Under the pieces are notes generated by a model. That model saw only the letters and a list, made by a program, of their open reading frames with translations, did no database searches and was not told the DNA's origin. Source: Sideroxyarcus emersonii (GTDB taxonomy: Bacteria > Pseudomonadota > Gammaproteobacteria > Burkholderiales > Gallionellaceae). Taken from it: a DNA stretch of 64,000 nt. Within the stretch, counting starts at the first letter, position 1. Every line of letters begins with the position of its first letter. This document shows positions 1 to 9,195 of the stretch, one piece after another. The translations under genes were made by a program, and so were the position numbers. The stretch is taken from NCBI RefSeq assembly GCF_021654335.1, contig NZ_AP023423.1:2169001-2233000 (forward strand). Direction: 5' to 3'.

Positions 1-2237
1 GCAGCGGCGAACTGGTTGTCGCCACCACCCGTCCCGAAACCCTGCTCGGCGACGTCGCGGTGATGGTGCATCCCGAGGACGAGCGCTATAAACACCTCAT
101 CGGCAAGCAGGTCACGCTGCCGCTGTGCAATCGGGCCATCCCCGTCATCGCCGACGAATACGTGGACAAGGAATTCGGCACCGGCGTGGTGAAGGTCACG
201 CCCGCGCATGACTTCAACGACTATGCCGTCGGTCAGCGTCATAAGCTGGAAATGATTTCCATCCTGACATTGGATGCGAAGATCAACGAACACGCGCCCA
301 AGCAATACCAGGGCATGGATCGCTTCACCGCGCGCAAACAGATCTGCGCCGACCTCGAAGCCACCGGCCTGTTCATCAAGGCGGACAAACACAAACTGAA
401 GGTGCCGCGCGGCGACCGCACCGGCGTGGTGATCGAGCCGATGCTGACCGACCAGTGGTTCGTCGCAATGAGCAAGCCCGGCGACGGCGGCAAGAGCATC
501 ACCGAGCAAGCGCTGGAATGCGTGAGTTCGGGCGAGATCAGGTTCCACCCCGAGAACTGGGTCAACACCTACAACCAGTGGCTGAACAACATCCAGGACT
601 GGTGCATCTCGCGCCAGCTGTGGTGGGGTCACCAGATCCCCGCTTGGTATGACGAACAGGGCAACGTTTATGTAGCACACAGCGAAGAAGAGGCGGTAGA
701 ACTCTGCAAGAAGCATTCTGCTCAAATTGTGGAACAGTATGGTAGTTCGCAGCCAGACGATCCAAGAATTATTAATGCAGCAAAAAATCTCCTTGGCGGC
801 ACCTTACGTCGCGACAACGACGTGCTCGACACCTGGTTCTCCTCCGCGCTGTGGCCGTTCTCCACGCTGGACTGGGATATGTCCAAGCCCTACGAACAGC
901 AATCGCAACTGGTGAAGCAATACCTGCCGTCCTCGGTGCTGGTCACCGGCTTCGACATCATCTTCTTCTGGGTAGCGCGCATGGTGATGATGACCAAGCA
1001 CATCACCGGCAAGATCCCGTTCAAGGACGTGTACGTGCACGGCCTGATCCGCGACGCGGAAGGCCAGAAGATGTCCAAGTCGAAAGGCAACGTGCTCGAC
1101 CCCATCGACCTGATCGACGGCATCGACCTCGATTCGCTGGTGAAGAAGCGCACCACCGGCCTGATGAACCCCAAGGATGCCGAGAAGATCGAGAAGCGCA
1201 CGCGCAAGGAGTTCCCGGAGGGCATCCCCGCCTTCGGCACCGACGCGCTGCGCTTCACCTTCGCCTCGCTCGCCTCGCCCGGCCGCGACATCAAGTTCGA
1301 CATGCAGCGCTGCGAGGGCTACCGCAACTTCTGCAACAAGCTGTGGAACGCCACGCGCTTCGTGCTGATGAACTGCGAGGGCAAGGATGTCGGCCAGGAC
1401 GAAAGCCTGCCGCTGGAATTCTCCGCTGCCGACAAGTGGATGATCGGCGAACTGCAGAAAGCCGAAGCCGAGATGGCGACGCACTTCGCCGACTACCGCT
1501 TCGACATGGCCGCGCGTACCGTATACGAACTGGTGTGGAACACCTACTGCGACTGGTATGTGGAACTGGCCAAGGTGCAGCTGAACGGCAGCGAAGCGCA
1601 GCAGCGCGGTACCCGCCGCACGCTGGTGCGCGTACTGGAGACCATCCTGCGCCTGGCACATCCCATCATCCCGTTCATCACCGAAGAGCTGTGGCAGTCG
1701 GTCGCGCCGATGGCCAATGCCAAAGGCGACAGCATCATGCTGCAAGCCTATCCGCAGGCCGACAGCAGCAAGATCGACGCTGCCGCTACCGCACAGATCG
1801 CGCTGCTGCAGGAACTCGTCAACGCCTGCCGCAGCCTGCGCAGCGAGATGAACCTGTCGCCTGCCGCGCGCGTGCCGCTGATCGCCGCGGGCGATGCCGC
1901 CACGCTGAAGGCGCTCGCCCCCTACATCAGCAGCCTCGCGAAGTTGAGCGAAGTGCAGATCGAGAGCGAACTGCCGGAAGGCGACGCCCCCGTTTCCATC
2001 GTCGGCCAATTCAAGCTGATGCTGAAGGTGGAGATCGACGTCGCCGCCGAACGCGAGCGCCTGGACAAGGAGATCGCGCGCCTCACCAACGAGATCGCCA
2101 AGGCCAATGCCAAACTCGGCAACGAGAGCTTCGTGGCACGCGCGCCGGCGGCGGTGGTGGAGCAGGAAAAGAAACGGCTGGAAGAATTCGGTGCGACGCT
2201 GGTGCAGTTGCAGGCACAGCGGAAAAAGCTCGGCTAA
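1..2237 (+). CDS. valS: valyl-tRNA synthetase, 3' part (5' end outside window)
   Basis: Charges tRNA-Val with valine in the cytoplasm. The frame is open from the window edge, so the N-terminal catalytic half is missing. Visible parts are the TTRPET motif of the editing (CP1) domain right at the start, the class I signature KMSKSKGNV near residue 340 of the visible part, the anticodon-binding domain, and the C-terminal coiled coil that is typical of ValS. After KMSKS there is a short basic insertion before the [10 protein letters not shown] motif, as I expect for proteobacterial ValS. About 140 bp around positions 660-800 are clearly richer in A+T than the rest of the gene. The gene ends convergently with the TusA-like gene. 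Confidence 0.97.
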   Translation, partial: SGELVVATTRPETLLGDVAVMVHPEDERYKHLIGKQVTLPLCNRAIPVIADEYVDKEFGTGVVKVTPAHDFNDYAVGQRHKLEMISILTLDAKINEHAPKQYQGMDRFTARKQICADLEATGLFIKADKHKLKVPRGDRTGVVIEPMLTDQWFVAMSKPGDGGKSITEQALECVSSGEIRFHPENWVNTYNQWLNNIQDWCISRQLWWGHQIPAWYDEQGNVYVAHSEEEAVELCKKHSAQIVEQYGSSQPDDPRIINAAKNLLGGTLRRDNDVLDTWFSSALWPFSTLDWDMSKPYEQQSQLVKQYLPSSVLVTGFDIIFFWVARMVMMTKHITGKIPFKDVYVHGLIRDAEGQKMSKSKGNVLDPIDLIDGIDLDSLVKKRTTGLMNPKDAEKIEKRTRKEFPEGIPAFGTDALRFTFASLASPGRDIKFDMQRCEGYRNFCNKLWNATRFVLMNCEGKDVGQDESLPLEFSAADKWMIGELQKAEAEMATHFADYRFDMAARTVYELVWNTYCDWYVELAKVQLNGSEAQQRGTRRTLVRVLETILRLAHPIIPFITEELWQSVAPMANAKGDSIMLQAYPQADSSKIDAAATAQIALLQELVNACRSLRSEMNLSPAARVPLIAAGDAATLKALAPYISSLAKLSEVQIESELPEGDAPVSIVGQFKLMLKVEIDVAAERERLDKEIARLTNEIAKANAKLGNESFVARAPAAVVEQEKKRLEEFGATLVQLQAQRKKLG

Positions 2238-2264
2238 ACCACCCGGCCCGCAAGCCAATAGAAA

Positions 2265-2299
2265 CGGCGACCTTCAGGCATGCAGCCCGAAGGTCGCCG
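2265..2299 (-). terminator. hairpin between convergent valS and the TusA-like gene
   Basis: An 11-bp perfect inverted repeat (CGGCGACCTTC and GAAGGTCGCCG) with a 13-nt loop lies between the two convergent stops. On the minus strand it is followed by a T-rich stretch (TTTCTATT), so it fits best as the terminator of the kinase-rhodanese-TusA operon. It may stop valS transcription as well. A smaller GCCGCC/GGCGGC hairpin lies at the TusA stop itself. Confidence 0.55.
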
Positions 2300-2377
2300 A
2301 TTCCAGGTGACTTTCACGATAAATGCCTGAAGAACCCCTATTTGCAAGGCTTGCAGGGCATCCGGTGTCCTGCCGCC

Positions 2378-2614
2378 TTAGCGGCGGCGGATCAGGAAGA
2401 TGAATTCGCCGCCGACTTCCGTCGACGACAGCAGTTCGTTGCCGGTCTTGCTGCAGAAATCCACGAAGTCCTTGGGCGAACCCTTGTCCGTCGCGACTAT
2501 CCTCAGCACCTGTCCTGCGCTCATCGCCGACAGCGATTTCTTGGCGCGCAGGATGGGCAGCGGACAGGCCAGCTGCCGCACATCCAGTTCGACATCGAAT
2601 GCGGTACCGCTCAC
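2378..2614 (-). CDS. TusA-family sulfurtransferase (SirA-like)
   Basis: Small cytoplasmic sulfur-carrier protein of about 78 residues, the normal size for the family. The hallmark CPLP motif is present in the run RQLACPLPILRAKK, where Cys would carry the persulfide. I chose the GTG at 2614: it gives the family's usual N-terminus (a short strand, then LDVRQLACPLP) and overlaps the rhodanese stop as GTGA, a typical translational coupling. An upstream extension in this frame has no similarity to TusA. A rhodanese directly before a TusA suggests a sulfur relay (rhodanese to TusA). Which acceptor it serves (tRNA thiolation, sulfur oxidation or cofactor sulfur) cannot be told from this window. Confidence 0.85.
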   Translation of the reverse strand: MSGTAFDVELDVRQLACPLPILRAKKSLSAMSAGQVLRIVATDKGSPKDFVDFCSKTGNELLSSTEVGGEFIFLIRRR

Positions 2615-2943
2615 GCGACGATCTCTCCGCCCGCCTGCGCCCAGGCCATGATGCCGCCCTGCAGGTTGTAGACGTCCGACAACCCCTGCGCCGCGGCGAA
2701 TGCGGCTGCCTGCGCGGAACGTCCACCCATCTGGCAATAGAACACCGTGGTCTTGCCGGCATCGAGATCCTGCAGGCGCATCGGCAACAGATGCAGCGGC
2801 AAGCAGATCGCGCCGCCGATGCGGCCGCGCGCGATTTCGGCATCGGTGCGCACATCCACCAGTTGCACCTTGCCGCTGGACAGCAGTTTGGGTAATTCGT
2901 TTGCGGTAATAATCTTGAAATCAGCCACTTCTACTTTCTCCAC
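2611..2943 (-). CDS. single-domain rhodanese-like sulfurtransferase
   Basis: 110-residue single rhodanese domain. The active-site loop is CQMGGRSA, with Cys as the persulfide residue, preceded by the conserved VDVRTDAEIARG segment. No signal peptide is visible, so it is probably cytoplasmic. It starts 9 nt after the stop of the kinase gene and overlaps the TusA-like gene by 4 bp, so the three genes should be one transcript. The likely role is to pass sulfane sulfur to the TusA-like protein. Links to the kinase are inferred from position only. Confidence 0.9.
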   Translation of the reverse strand: MEKVEVADFKIITANELPKLLSSGKVQLVDVRTDAEIARGRIGGAICLPLHLLPMRLQDLDAGKTTVFYCQMGGRSAQAAAFAAAQGLSDVYNLQGGIMAWAQAGGEIVA

Positions 2944-2952
2944 TTCAAAAAA

Positions 2953-4251
2953 TCATTGTTCGTCGCCATGGTCGCTCAACAGCCGCGCGATGCGCGTGTT
3001 TGCCATGGACAACCGTTTCACCAGTATCTCCAGGAACGCCTCGCTGAACCGGTAACGGCAGTTCGCCGTGGCGCGCTCCAGCATCTCCGGATCGACCTCG
3101 ATCAGCGAGACCTCCGTCTTGGTGATCACGTCGGTGGTGCGCCGCGCCTCCTTGCCCGAGAGATGCGCCATCTCGCCGAAGCAATCACCCTTGTGCAGCA
3201 GGCTCAACAGCCTGCCCTGCTTGACCACGCGCACCGAACCGCTGGCGATAATGTAGAAGCGATGCCCCTCCTCTCCTTCGCGGATGATCGCTTCATCCTT
3301 TTCCACCTTGTGCCATTCGCTGATGCGCAGCACTTCCCACAGTTCGACGTCGCTGAAATCCTTGAAGAAATTCAGCGCGCGCAAGGTGTCGAACTTTTCG
3401 GTGTCGAAGATCTCTTCCTGCTGCGGCACGTTGTGGGTGATGAACGCCACCAGGTCGCGCGCGAATTCGTCCCAGGTCTGGTAGCGGTGTTCCGTCTCCT
3501 TGCACATCGCGCGCAGCACGATGGCATCCAGTTCGGGCGGGATCTCCGGGCGATAGGTGCTGGGCGGCGGCGGATCGATGTTCATGATCTGGTAGATCAT
3601 GCTATAGCTGTTGGCCGCCTCGAACGGCAGCTTGCCGGTGAGCAGCCGGTACATGGTCACGCCCAGCGAATAGATATCGGTCTGGTGCGTCAGCGGCTGT
3701 TCCTTGATCTGTTCCGGCGACATGTACGCCGGCGAACCCACCCCGCTCACCTGGGTACTCTGCTGGTTATCGACGACTGCCGAGCCGAAGTCGGAGATCT
3801 TGATGTCGTTCTCGCCGCTGATCAGGATGTTGGCCGGCTTGATATCGCGGTGCGTAACCCCCTGATGCTGCGCGTATTCGAGCGCCTTGCAACACTTGTA
3901 GATGATCTCGGCGATATGCCCGAGATCCATCAGGTGGTCGACCTCGCCGTATTTCTCCAGCGTCTGGCCCTCGACGTATTCCATCACCATGTAGTTCACT
4001 TCGCCATCCATGACGGCGTCGTAGATCTTCACGATGTGCGGGTGCGACAGCTTGCCGGCGAGCGAAGCCTCGGTGAGCAGCAGTTTGCGATAGGCCTTGG
4101 CGCGCATCGAGTCGTGCAGCACGTTCAGGTTGAACACCTTGAGCGCAACCTGCTGCTGGCTGAAGGGGTCGAGCGCGAGGTACACGGTGCTGGTCGCGCC
4201 GTGTCCCAATTCCTTGACGATCTCGTATTTGCCGACCTTGTCCATCGCCAT
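2953..4251 (-). CDS. Ser/Thr protein kinase with C-terminal cyclic-nucleotide-binding domain
   Basis: 432 residues. An N-terminal Hanks-type kinase occupies about residues 8-270: glycine loop GHGATSTVYLA, Lys38 in VALKVF, HRDIKPAN with catalytic Asp near 135, DFG near 153, and GSPAYMSPEQ. All catalytic residues are present, so it should be active. Residues of about 290-415 form a cNMP-binding (CRP-like) beta-barrel with a phosphate-binding cassette GDCFGEMAHLSGKEARRTTD. No transmembrane helix or PASTA repeat is seen, unlike the usual bacterial membrane-bound PknB type. The order kinase then cNMP domain is reversed compared with eukaryotic PKG. It is the first gene of an operon with the rhodanese and the TusA-like protein. 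The substrate is unknown. Confidence 0.93.
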   Translation of the reverse strand: MAMDKVGKYEIVKELGHGATSTVYLALDPFSQQQVALKVFNLNVLHDSMRAKAYRKLLLTEASLAGKLSHPHIVKIYDAVMDGEVNYMVMEYVEGQTLEKYGEVDHLMDLGHIAEIIYKCCKALEYAQHQGVTHRDIKPANILISGENDIKISDFGSAVVDNQQSTQVSGVGSPAYMSPEQIKEQPLTHQTDIYSLGVTMYRLLTGKLPFEAANSYSMIYQIMNIDPPPPSTYRPEIPPELDAIVLRAMCKETEHRYQTWDEFARDLVAFITHNVPQQEEIFDTEKFDTLRALNFFKDFSDVELWEVLRISEWHKVEKDEAIIREGEEGHRFYIIASGSVRVVKQGRLLSLLHKGDCFGEMAHLSGKEARRTTDVITKTEVSLIEVDPEMLERATANCRYRFSEAFLEILVKRLSMANTRIARLLSDHGDEQ

Positions 4252-4351
4252 ATAATCCCTCAGAGGCGCGCATTCTGAGTGTTAGACACTGCCCTGTCCA
4301 GAGGCCCTGCGCCGGCGGCGACTGGCGGCCCGGAAACACGGCAAAACTCGG

Positions 4352-4360
4352 TGCTATCAT
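4352..4360 (+). promoter_or_regulatory. possible extended -10 promoter of the M48 protease
   Basis: TGCTATCAT fits an extended -10 (TGnTATnAT). It ends only 7 nt before the ATG at 4368, and no clear Shine-Dalgarno sequence lies between. If this is the promoter, the mRNA would start at or next to the start codon (leaderless). The -35 region is poor. Confidence 0.35.
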
Positions 4361-4367
4361 AACGGCC

Positions 4368-5804
4368 ATGAAAAAATTCCTTCTTTACGCGTTCTTCACA
4401 CTGCCCCTGTTCGCATACGCCGACGGCCTGCCCGATCTGGGCGATGCCTCGCAGGAACTGATCTCGCCGCAGATGGAACAGCAGATCGGCGAGCAGAGCA
4501 TGTTCCAGATCCGCTCCAGCAGTACCTACATGGACGACCCGGAGTTGTCCGACTATCTCAACAACCTGGGCGCGCGTCTCGTCGCCAACAGCCCGGAGCC
4601 GGGACAGCCGTTCGTGTTCTTTGCCATCAACGACAACGCCATCAACGCCTTCGCCCTGCCCGGCGGTTTCGTCGGGGTGAACACCGGCCTGATCCAGCTG
4701 GCACAGACTGAATCCGAGCTCGCCTCGGTGCTGGGCCACGAAATCTCGCACGTCACGCAGCACCACTATGCGCGCCTGGTCGCCGGCCAGCGCTACGACT
4801 CTCTCGCGTCGCTGGCGACCCTGGCCGTGGCCATCCTCGCCGCACGCAACAGTCCGGACGCCGCCATGGCGGGTGTCATCGGCTCGCAAGCGGGGGCCAT
4901 GCAGCACCAGCTCAACTTCACGCGCCAGCACGAGCAGGAAGCCGACCGCATCGGTCTCGGCATCCTGGAGAAGTCCGGTTTCGACACCCGCGCCATGCCG
5001 GCTTTCTTCGAACGCATGCAGAAAGCCACCCAGCTGGTGGAGGGGAACACCCCTTCCTATCTGCGCACGCACCCGGTCACCGCCGAGCGTATCGCCGATG
5101 TGGACGGCCGCGTGCAGCAGACGCCCTACCACATGGTGCCGGACAGCCTGGATTTCCAGCTGATGCGTTCGCGCATCACCGCCATGCAGATGATCCCGCA
5201 GGAGGCCGTTGTCTACTTCGACGATGCGCTGGGCGCGAAACGCTTCGGCAATCCCGTCGCCCACCGTTACGGACTGGTGCTGGCCTTGCTGCGCAACAAC
5301 CAGCCGCAACGCGCGGAGCAGGAGTTCGCCACGCTGCAAAAGCAGGCGCCGAACAATGCGACCATCGAAACGCTGGGCGGCAGGATCATGCAGCTGGAAA
5401 AACCCGACAAGGACGTCATTGCCTACTACCGTGCAGCGCTGAAGAATTTCCCCCAACACCACGCGCTGATCTACGACTATGCCGAAGTGCTGCTGCAGGA
5501 CCAGCGCTACACGGATGCGCTCAAGCTGCTGGACGAGCAGGTCAACCGCGACGGCAACGACCCCAAACTCTACGACCTGGAAGCACGCGCCTATGCAGCG
5601 CTGGGCCGGCGCCAGGAAGAACACCACATGCTGGCCTACTTCCATATCCTGCACGGCGATCTGGGTGGCACCATCGAACAGCTCGAACTGGCCAAGCAGG
5701 CGGGCAACGACTACTACCAGCTCTCCACCATCGAGACCGAGCTCAAGCAGTACCGCGAGATCGCCGAAGCCTACGACGAGAAGAAAAAGAAGAAGAAAAG
5801 ATAG
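4368..5804 (+). CDS. periplasmic M48-family metalloprotease with TPR repeats (BepA/YfgC-like)
   Basis: 478 residues. A signal peptide is visible (MKKFLLYAFFTLPLFAYADG), so it is periplasmic. The zinc motif HEISH (HExxH) is at residues 124-128, and the third ligand lies in EQEADRIG near residue 190. The C-terminal half is a TPR-like helical repeat region. This is the layout of BepA, which degrades or assists misassembled outer-membrane proteins such as the LPS transporter. The protein ends in a run of lysines. It is divergent from the kinase operon with a short promoter gap. Family assignment is firm; the exact BepA role is inferred. Confidence 0.92.
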   Translation: MKKFLLYAFFTLPLFAYADGLPDLGDASQELISPQMEQQIGEQSMFQIRSSSTYMDDPELSDYLNNLGARLVANSPEPGQPFVFFAINDNAINAFALPGGFVGVNTGLIQLAQTESELASVLGHEISHVTQHHYARLVAGQRYDSLASLATLAVAILAARNSPDAAMAGVIGSQAGAMQHQLNFTRQHEQEADRIGLGILEKSGFDTRAMPAFFERMQKATQLVEGNTPSYLRTHPVTAERIADVDGRVQQTPYHMVPDSLDFQLMRSRITAMQMIPQEAVVYFDDALGAKRFGNPVAHRYGLVLALLRNNQPQRAEQEFATLQKQAPNNATIETLGGRIMQLEKPDKDVIAYYRAALKNFPQHHALIYDYAEVLLQDQRYTDALKLLDEQVNRDGNDPKLYDLEARAYAALGRRQEEHHMLAYFHILHGDLGGTIEQLELAKQAGNDYYQLSTIETELKQYREIAEAYDEKKKKKKR

Positions 5805-5853
5805 GCCGCACCCTGCCGCCAGCCGGGGAGATACCCATCCCCTGCAGCCGTGA

Positions 5854-6666
5854 TCAGGCTGGCGCGGAAGCGCGCTGGCTGTAACGCGCGAACAGGAAGC
5901 AGGCCGCCACCACGCCGATGATGGCAAAACCGATGGTCAGTTCCCTGCCTTCCTGCCATGCGGATGCCTCGGGAAAGAACTTGCGCGACAATCCCAGCGC
6001 CGCCACCAGCAGGCTCAGCAACGCCACCGCGACGCCCATGATGCGCGAGGCGGCGCGCGCCGTGGCATCGGCGCGCTGCAACAGGTGCGAGATCCATAAC
6101 CCGTTGGCCGCATCGGTCGCCATCATGCCCGCCATGAAACAGGAGGCCAGCAGCAAGGCATGGGAAATGCCGCCGTATTGCGTCGCCGTGGTGGAAAACA
6201 GGGCCGCCTGAGATAGCGTATCGAAGGACAATGCAAACAGCGCACCGACCAGCGCGATCAATAGCGGATGGCTGGCACGCCTGAAGCTGCCCAGCCAGCG
6301 CCCCTTGATGCCGATCATCTGCACCATCTCATGCGACGGGGTGGAAAACACGGCATGCAGATTGAGCATGCCCAGCAACAGCAGGAAGAACGCCGACACC
6401 CAGGCGCCCACATCGTCCATCCAGGCCGGCACCGCACCTTGCTGGAACAGGATGCTGGTGGCAACGGCCACCACGCACACAACCAGGCCATGGCCGACCG
6501 AGAACAGGAAACCGCACATGCGCGCCAGTCTGCGCCGCCCGGCAGCCGCGTTGAAGCGGGTCAGGCCGTCGATGGTGGCCAGATGGTCGGCATCCATGCC
6601 GTGCTTCATGCCCAGCACGAAGGCCAGTGCCACCAGGGGATAAATGCCGCCATGCATCGCATCCAT
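5854..6666 (-). CDS. HoxN/NixA-type nickel permease
   Basis: About 270 residues with several membrane helices. The signature of nickel/cobalt permeases is present near the N-terminus: HGMDADHLATIDG, which matches HxxxDH. I chose the ATG at 6666 because GGAGG lies 4 nt upstream; an upstream TTG in frame has no such site. It is the last gene of the hyp operon, 64 bp after hypE, so its job is very probably to import Ni2+ for [NiFe]-hydrogenase maturation. It is convergent with the M48 protease gene. Confidence 0.88.
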   Translation of the reverse strand: MDAMHGGIYPLVALAFVLGMKHGMDADHLATIDGLTRFNAAAGRRRLARMCGFLFSVGHGLVVCVVAVATSILFQQGAVPAWMDDVGAWVSAFFLLLLGMLNLHAVFSTPSHEMVQMIGIKGRWLGSFRRASHPLLIALVGALFALSFDTLSQAALFSTTATQYGGISHALLLASCFMAGMMATDAANGLWISHLLQRADATARAASRIMGVAVALLSLLVAALGLSRKFFPEASAWQEGRELTIGFAIIGVVAACFLFARYSQRASAPA

Positions 6667-6730
6667 AACGCCTCCATCGGGAAGGTTCAAACTGCCTTGG
6701 TAACGGGAATTATGCCAGCAATCGCAGCCG

Positions 6731-7780
6731 TCAACAGATCCGCGGCAATTGCTCTCCGGCCAGCCAATCCACCACGCGGCGACCGCCCAGCCGGGTGGTC
6801 ATCTGCACAAAACCGTGCGCATCCGCCAGCACCTCGCCGATGACGGCGGCATCCCGGCCGAACGGATGGGCACGCATCGCCGCCAGCAAGCGATCCGCAT
6901 CTGCCGGCGCGCAGATCGCCACCAGCTTGCCTTCATTCGCCACGTACAGCGGATCGAGGCCGAGCAACTCGCATGCCGCCTCGACCGGCTGATTCACCTT
7001 GATCGCGGACTCGTGCAGCATCATGCCTACGCCGGATTGCCTGGCGATCTCGTTCAGCGTCGTGGCCAGCCCGCCGCGCGTCGGGTCGCGCAGCACGCGC
7101 AGCCTGACACCGCTATCCAGCATCGCGGCAATCAGGCCGTGCAGCGCGGCGGTGTCGGAAACGATGGGGGCGGAGAAGGTCAGCCCCTCGCGCTGCGACA
7201 GGATCGCCATGCCGTGGTCGCCGATGGAGCCCGACAACAGGATCTTGTCGCCCGGCCGTGCCTGGTCGCCGGAAAGATGGATACCATCCGGCACCACGCC
7301 CACGCCGGTGGTGGTGATGAACACGCCGTCGCCCTTGCCTTGCTCCACCACCTTGGTGTCGCCGGTGACGATGGGCACGCCCGCTGCGCGCGCCGCCTGC
7401 GCCATCGATTCGACGATGCGATTCAAATCGGCCAGCGGAAAACCTTCTTCGAGGATGAACGACGCCGACAGGTACAGCGGTTTCGCCCCCATCACCGCTA
7501 CATCGTTGATGGTGCCATGCACCGACAGGCAACCGATATCGCCGCCGGCAAAGAACAGCGGCGACACCACATGGCTGTCGGTCGCCATCACCAGCCGCCC
7601 TTGCGCCTGCGGCAGCAATGCGCCGTCGTTGCCCTGCGCCAGGTATTCGTTGTCGAACGCCGCCGCGAACAGCTCGGCGATCAGTTGTGCCATGGCGCGG
7701 CCGCCGGAGCCGTGCGACATGTCGACGCGACCGTGCTTGAGGTCGAGCGCGCGGGTGTAGTTGGGTTTCACCGTATTCAT
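6731..7780 (-). CDS. hypE: hydrogenase maturation protein HypE (carbamoyl dehydratase)
   Basis: 349 residues, the normal length. Belongs to the PurM/SelD-like ATP-binding family. HypE takes a carbamoyl group from HypF on its C-terminal cysteine and dehydrates it to a thiocyanate, the source of the CN ligands of the NiFe site. The C-terminus here is the conserved PRIC, so the acceptor Cys is present. The N-terminal segment MSHGSGGRAM is also typical. The ATG at 7780 overlaps the hypD stop by one base (TGATG). Confidence 0.97.
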   Translation of the reverse strand: MNTVKPNYTRALDLKHGRVDMSHGSGGRAMAQLIAELFAAAFDNEYLAQGNDGALLPQAQGRLVMATDSHVVSPLFFAGGDIGCLSVHGTINDVAVMGAKPLYLSASFILEEGFPLADLNRIVESMAQAARAAGVPIVTGDTKVVEQGKGDGVFITTTGVGVVPDGIHLSGDQARPGDKILLSGSIGDHGMAILSQREGLTFSAPIVSDTAALHGLIAAMLDSGVRLRVLRDPTRGGLATTLNEIARQSGVGMMLHESAIKVNQPVEAACELLGLDPLYVANEGKLVAICAPADADRLLAAMRAHPFGRDAAVIGEVLADAHGFVQMTTRLGGRRVVDWLAGEQLPRIC

Positions 7781-8892
7781 CAGGCAGTCTCTCTGAACCG
7801 TCCGTAACTGTAATGCGCCGCGCACGCGCCTTCCGAGGAGACCATGCACGAGCCCACCGGATTCTCCGGCGTGCACACCGTGCCGAATATCTTGCACTCC
7901 TGCGGGCGCTTCTGGCCGCGCAGGATGGCAGCGCATTCGCAGGCCTTGTTGTCCGGCACGGCCACGTAATCGACCTTGAATTTCTGCTCCGCATCGAAAG
8001 CGGCGAATTGGGGACGCAGTTTCAAGGCGCTGTGCGGCACGCTGCCGAGGCCGCGCCATTCGAACGCGTCGCGCAGCTCGAACACCTCCGCCACCAGTTC
8101 CTGCGCCTTGAGGTTGCCCTCGCGCGTCACCGCGCGGGTGAACTCGTTCTCGACGGCGGCGCGGCCGTCGTTCACCTGGCGCACCAGCATCAGGATGGCC
8201 TGCATCACATCCAGCGGCTCGAAACCGGCGATGACCACCGGCTTGTGGTAATCGTCGGCGAAAGGTTCATAGGGTTTGCTGCCGATGACGGTGGAGACAT
8301 GTGCCGGGCCGACGAAGCCATCCAATGCGACGCCGCCTTCCACCGCGAGGATCGCGTGCATGGCGGCCGGCGTCAGCACGTGGTCGCACAGGATGCTGAA
8401 ATTCTTCAGTCCTTCGGCGGCGGCCTGCCTGATCGCCACCGCAGTCGGCGGCGTGGTGGTCTCGAAACCGATGGCGAGGAACACCACTTCGCGCTGCGGA
8501 TTGTCGCGCGCGATCTTCAGTGCATCCTGCGTCGAGTAGATCATGCGCACGTCGGCGCCGCCGGCCTTGGCGCGCATCAGCGACAGGTTGGCGGAAGCGG
8601 GTACGCGCACGGTATCGGCATAGGTGCACAGGATCACGTCCTGCTCGCGTGCCAGGCGGATCGCCTGGTCGATGCGGCCGATGGGCAGCACACATACCGG
8701 GCAGCCGGGGCCGTGGATCATGCGCACGTTCGGCGGCAAAAGATCGGCAAGGCCGTAGCGCGAAATGGCATGGGTATGCCCGCCGCAGAACTCCATCAGG
8801 CGGTAGGCACGTCCCGCATGCGCCTCGCCTGCGATGTTGGCGGCAATGTTCTTCGCCAGATCGCCGTCGCGGAATTCATCTACGTATTTCAT
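7780..8892 (-). CDS. hypD: hydrogenase maturation protein HypD (iron-sulfur scaffold)
   Basis: 370 residues. HypD with HypC assembles the Fe(CN)2CO unit. Conserved cysteine motifs are all visible: FCGGHTHA, GPGCPVCVLP, and the C-terminal [4Fe-4S] cluster region with CECAAILRG, CKIFGTVC and GSCMVSSEGAC. I chose the ATG at 8892 (MKYVDEFRD), which is the family's usual start and has GAGGG about 8 nt upstream. The longer frame to 8949 overlaps the end of hypC. HypC is immediately upstream and hypE downstream. Confidence 0.97.
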   Translation of the reverse strand: MKYVDEFRDGDLAKNIAANIAGEAHAGRAYRLMEFCGGHTHAISRYGLADLLPPNVRMIHGPGCPVCVLPIGRIDQAIRLAREQDVILCTYADTVRVPASANLSLMRAKAGGADVRMIYSTQDALKIARDNPQREVVFLAIGFETTTPPTAVAIRQAAAEGLKNFSILCDHVLTPAAMHAILAVEGGVALDGFVGPAHVSTVIGSKPYEPFADDYHKPVVIAGFEPLDVMQAILMLVRQVNDGRAAVENEFTRAVTREGNLKAQELVAEVFELRDAFEWRGLGSVPHSALKLRPQFAAFDAEQKFKVDYVAVPDNKACECAAILRGQKRPQECKIFGTVCTPENPVGSCMVSSEGACAAHYSYGRFRETA

Positions 8893-8938
8893 ACAGGCAC
8901 CCTCACGAAATCCTCCTGCCGGCATGACGGGAGCGCCA

Positions 8939-9193
8939 TCATGCTGCACCTCCGGTCAGCTCCTCGCGCAACTCATCCAGCTGCCCCATCTCGGCGAACA
9001 GTTGCAGCGTGCGCTCTGCCTCCTCCTGGTCCAGTTTCTGCAAGGCGTAGCCGACATGCACGATCACATATTCGCCGACTGCGGCATCGTCCACCAGCGC
9101 CAGCGAGATTTCCTTGCGCACTCCCCCCAGGTTGACGATCGCGTTGCCCGGGGTCGTCAGTTCTTCGATGCGGGCAGGTATGGCGAGGCACAT
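8939..9193 (-). CDS. hypC: hydrogenase maturation chaperone HypC
   Basis: 84 residues. HypC/HupF chaperone that carries the Fe(CN)2CO moiety with HypD and delivers it to the hydrogenase large subunit. The N-terminus MCLAIPARI contains the essential Cys2 that becomes N-proximal. The start is fixed by that motif. It follows hypF by 2 nt and precedes hypD by 46 nt. Confidence 0.97.
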   Translation of the reverse strand: MCLAIPARIEELTTPGNAIVNLGGVRKEISLALVDDAAVGEYVIVHVGYALQKLDQEEAERTLQLFAEMGQLDELREELTGGAA

Positions 9194-9195
9194 GG

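Noticed and set aside
804-2258. 484-codon frame antisense to valS
   Set aside because: Shadow of the valS codon pattern; no ribosome site and a His/Gly/Arg-rich sequence without domains.
2956-4278. 440-codon plus-strand frame opposite the kinase
   Set aside because: Mirror of the kinase gene; no family features, and the kinase frame has all catalytic motifs.
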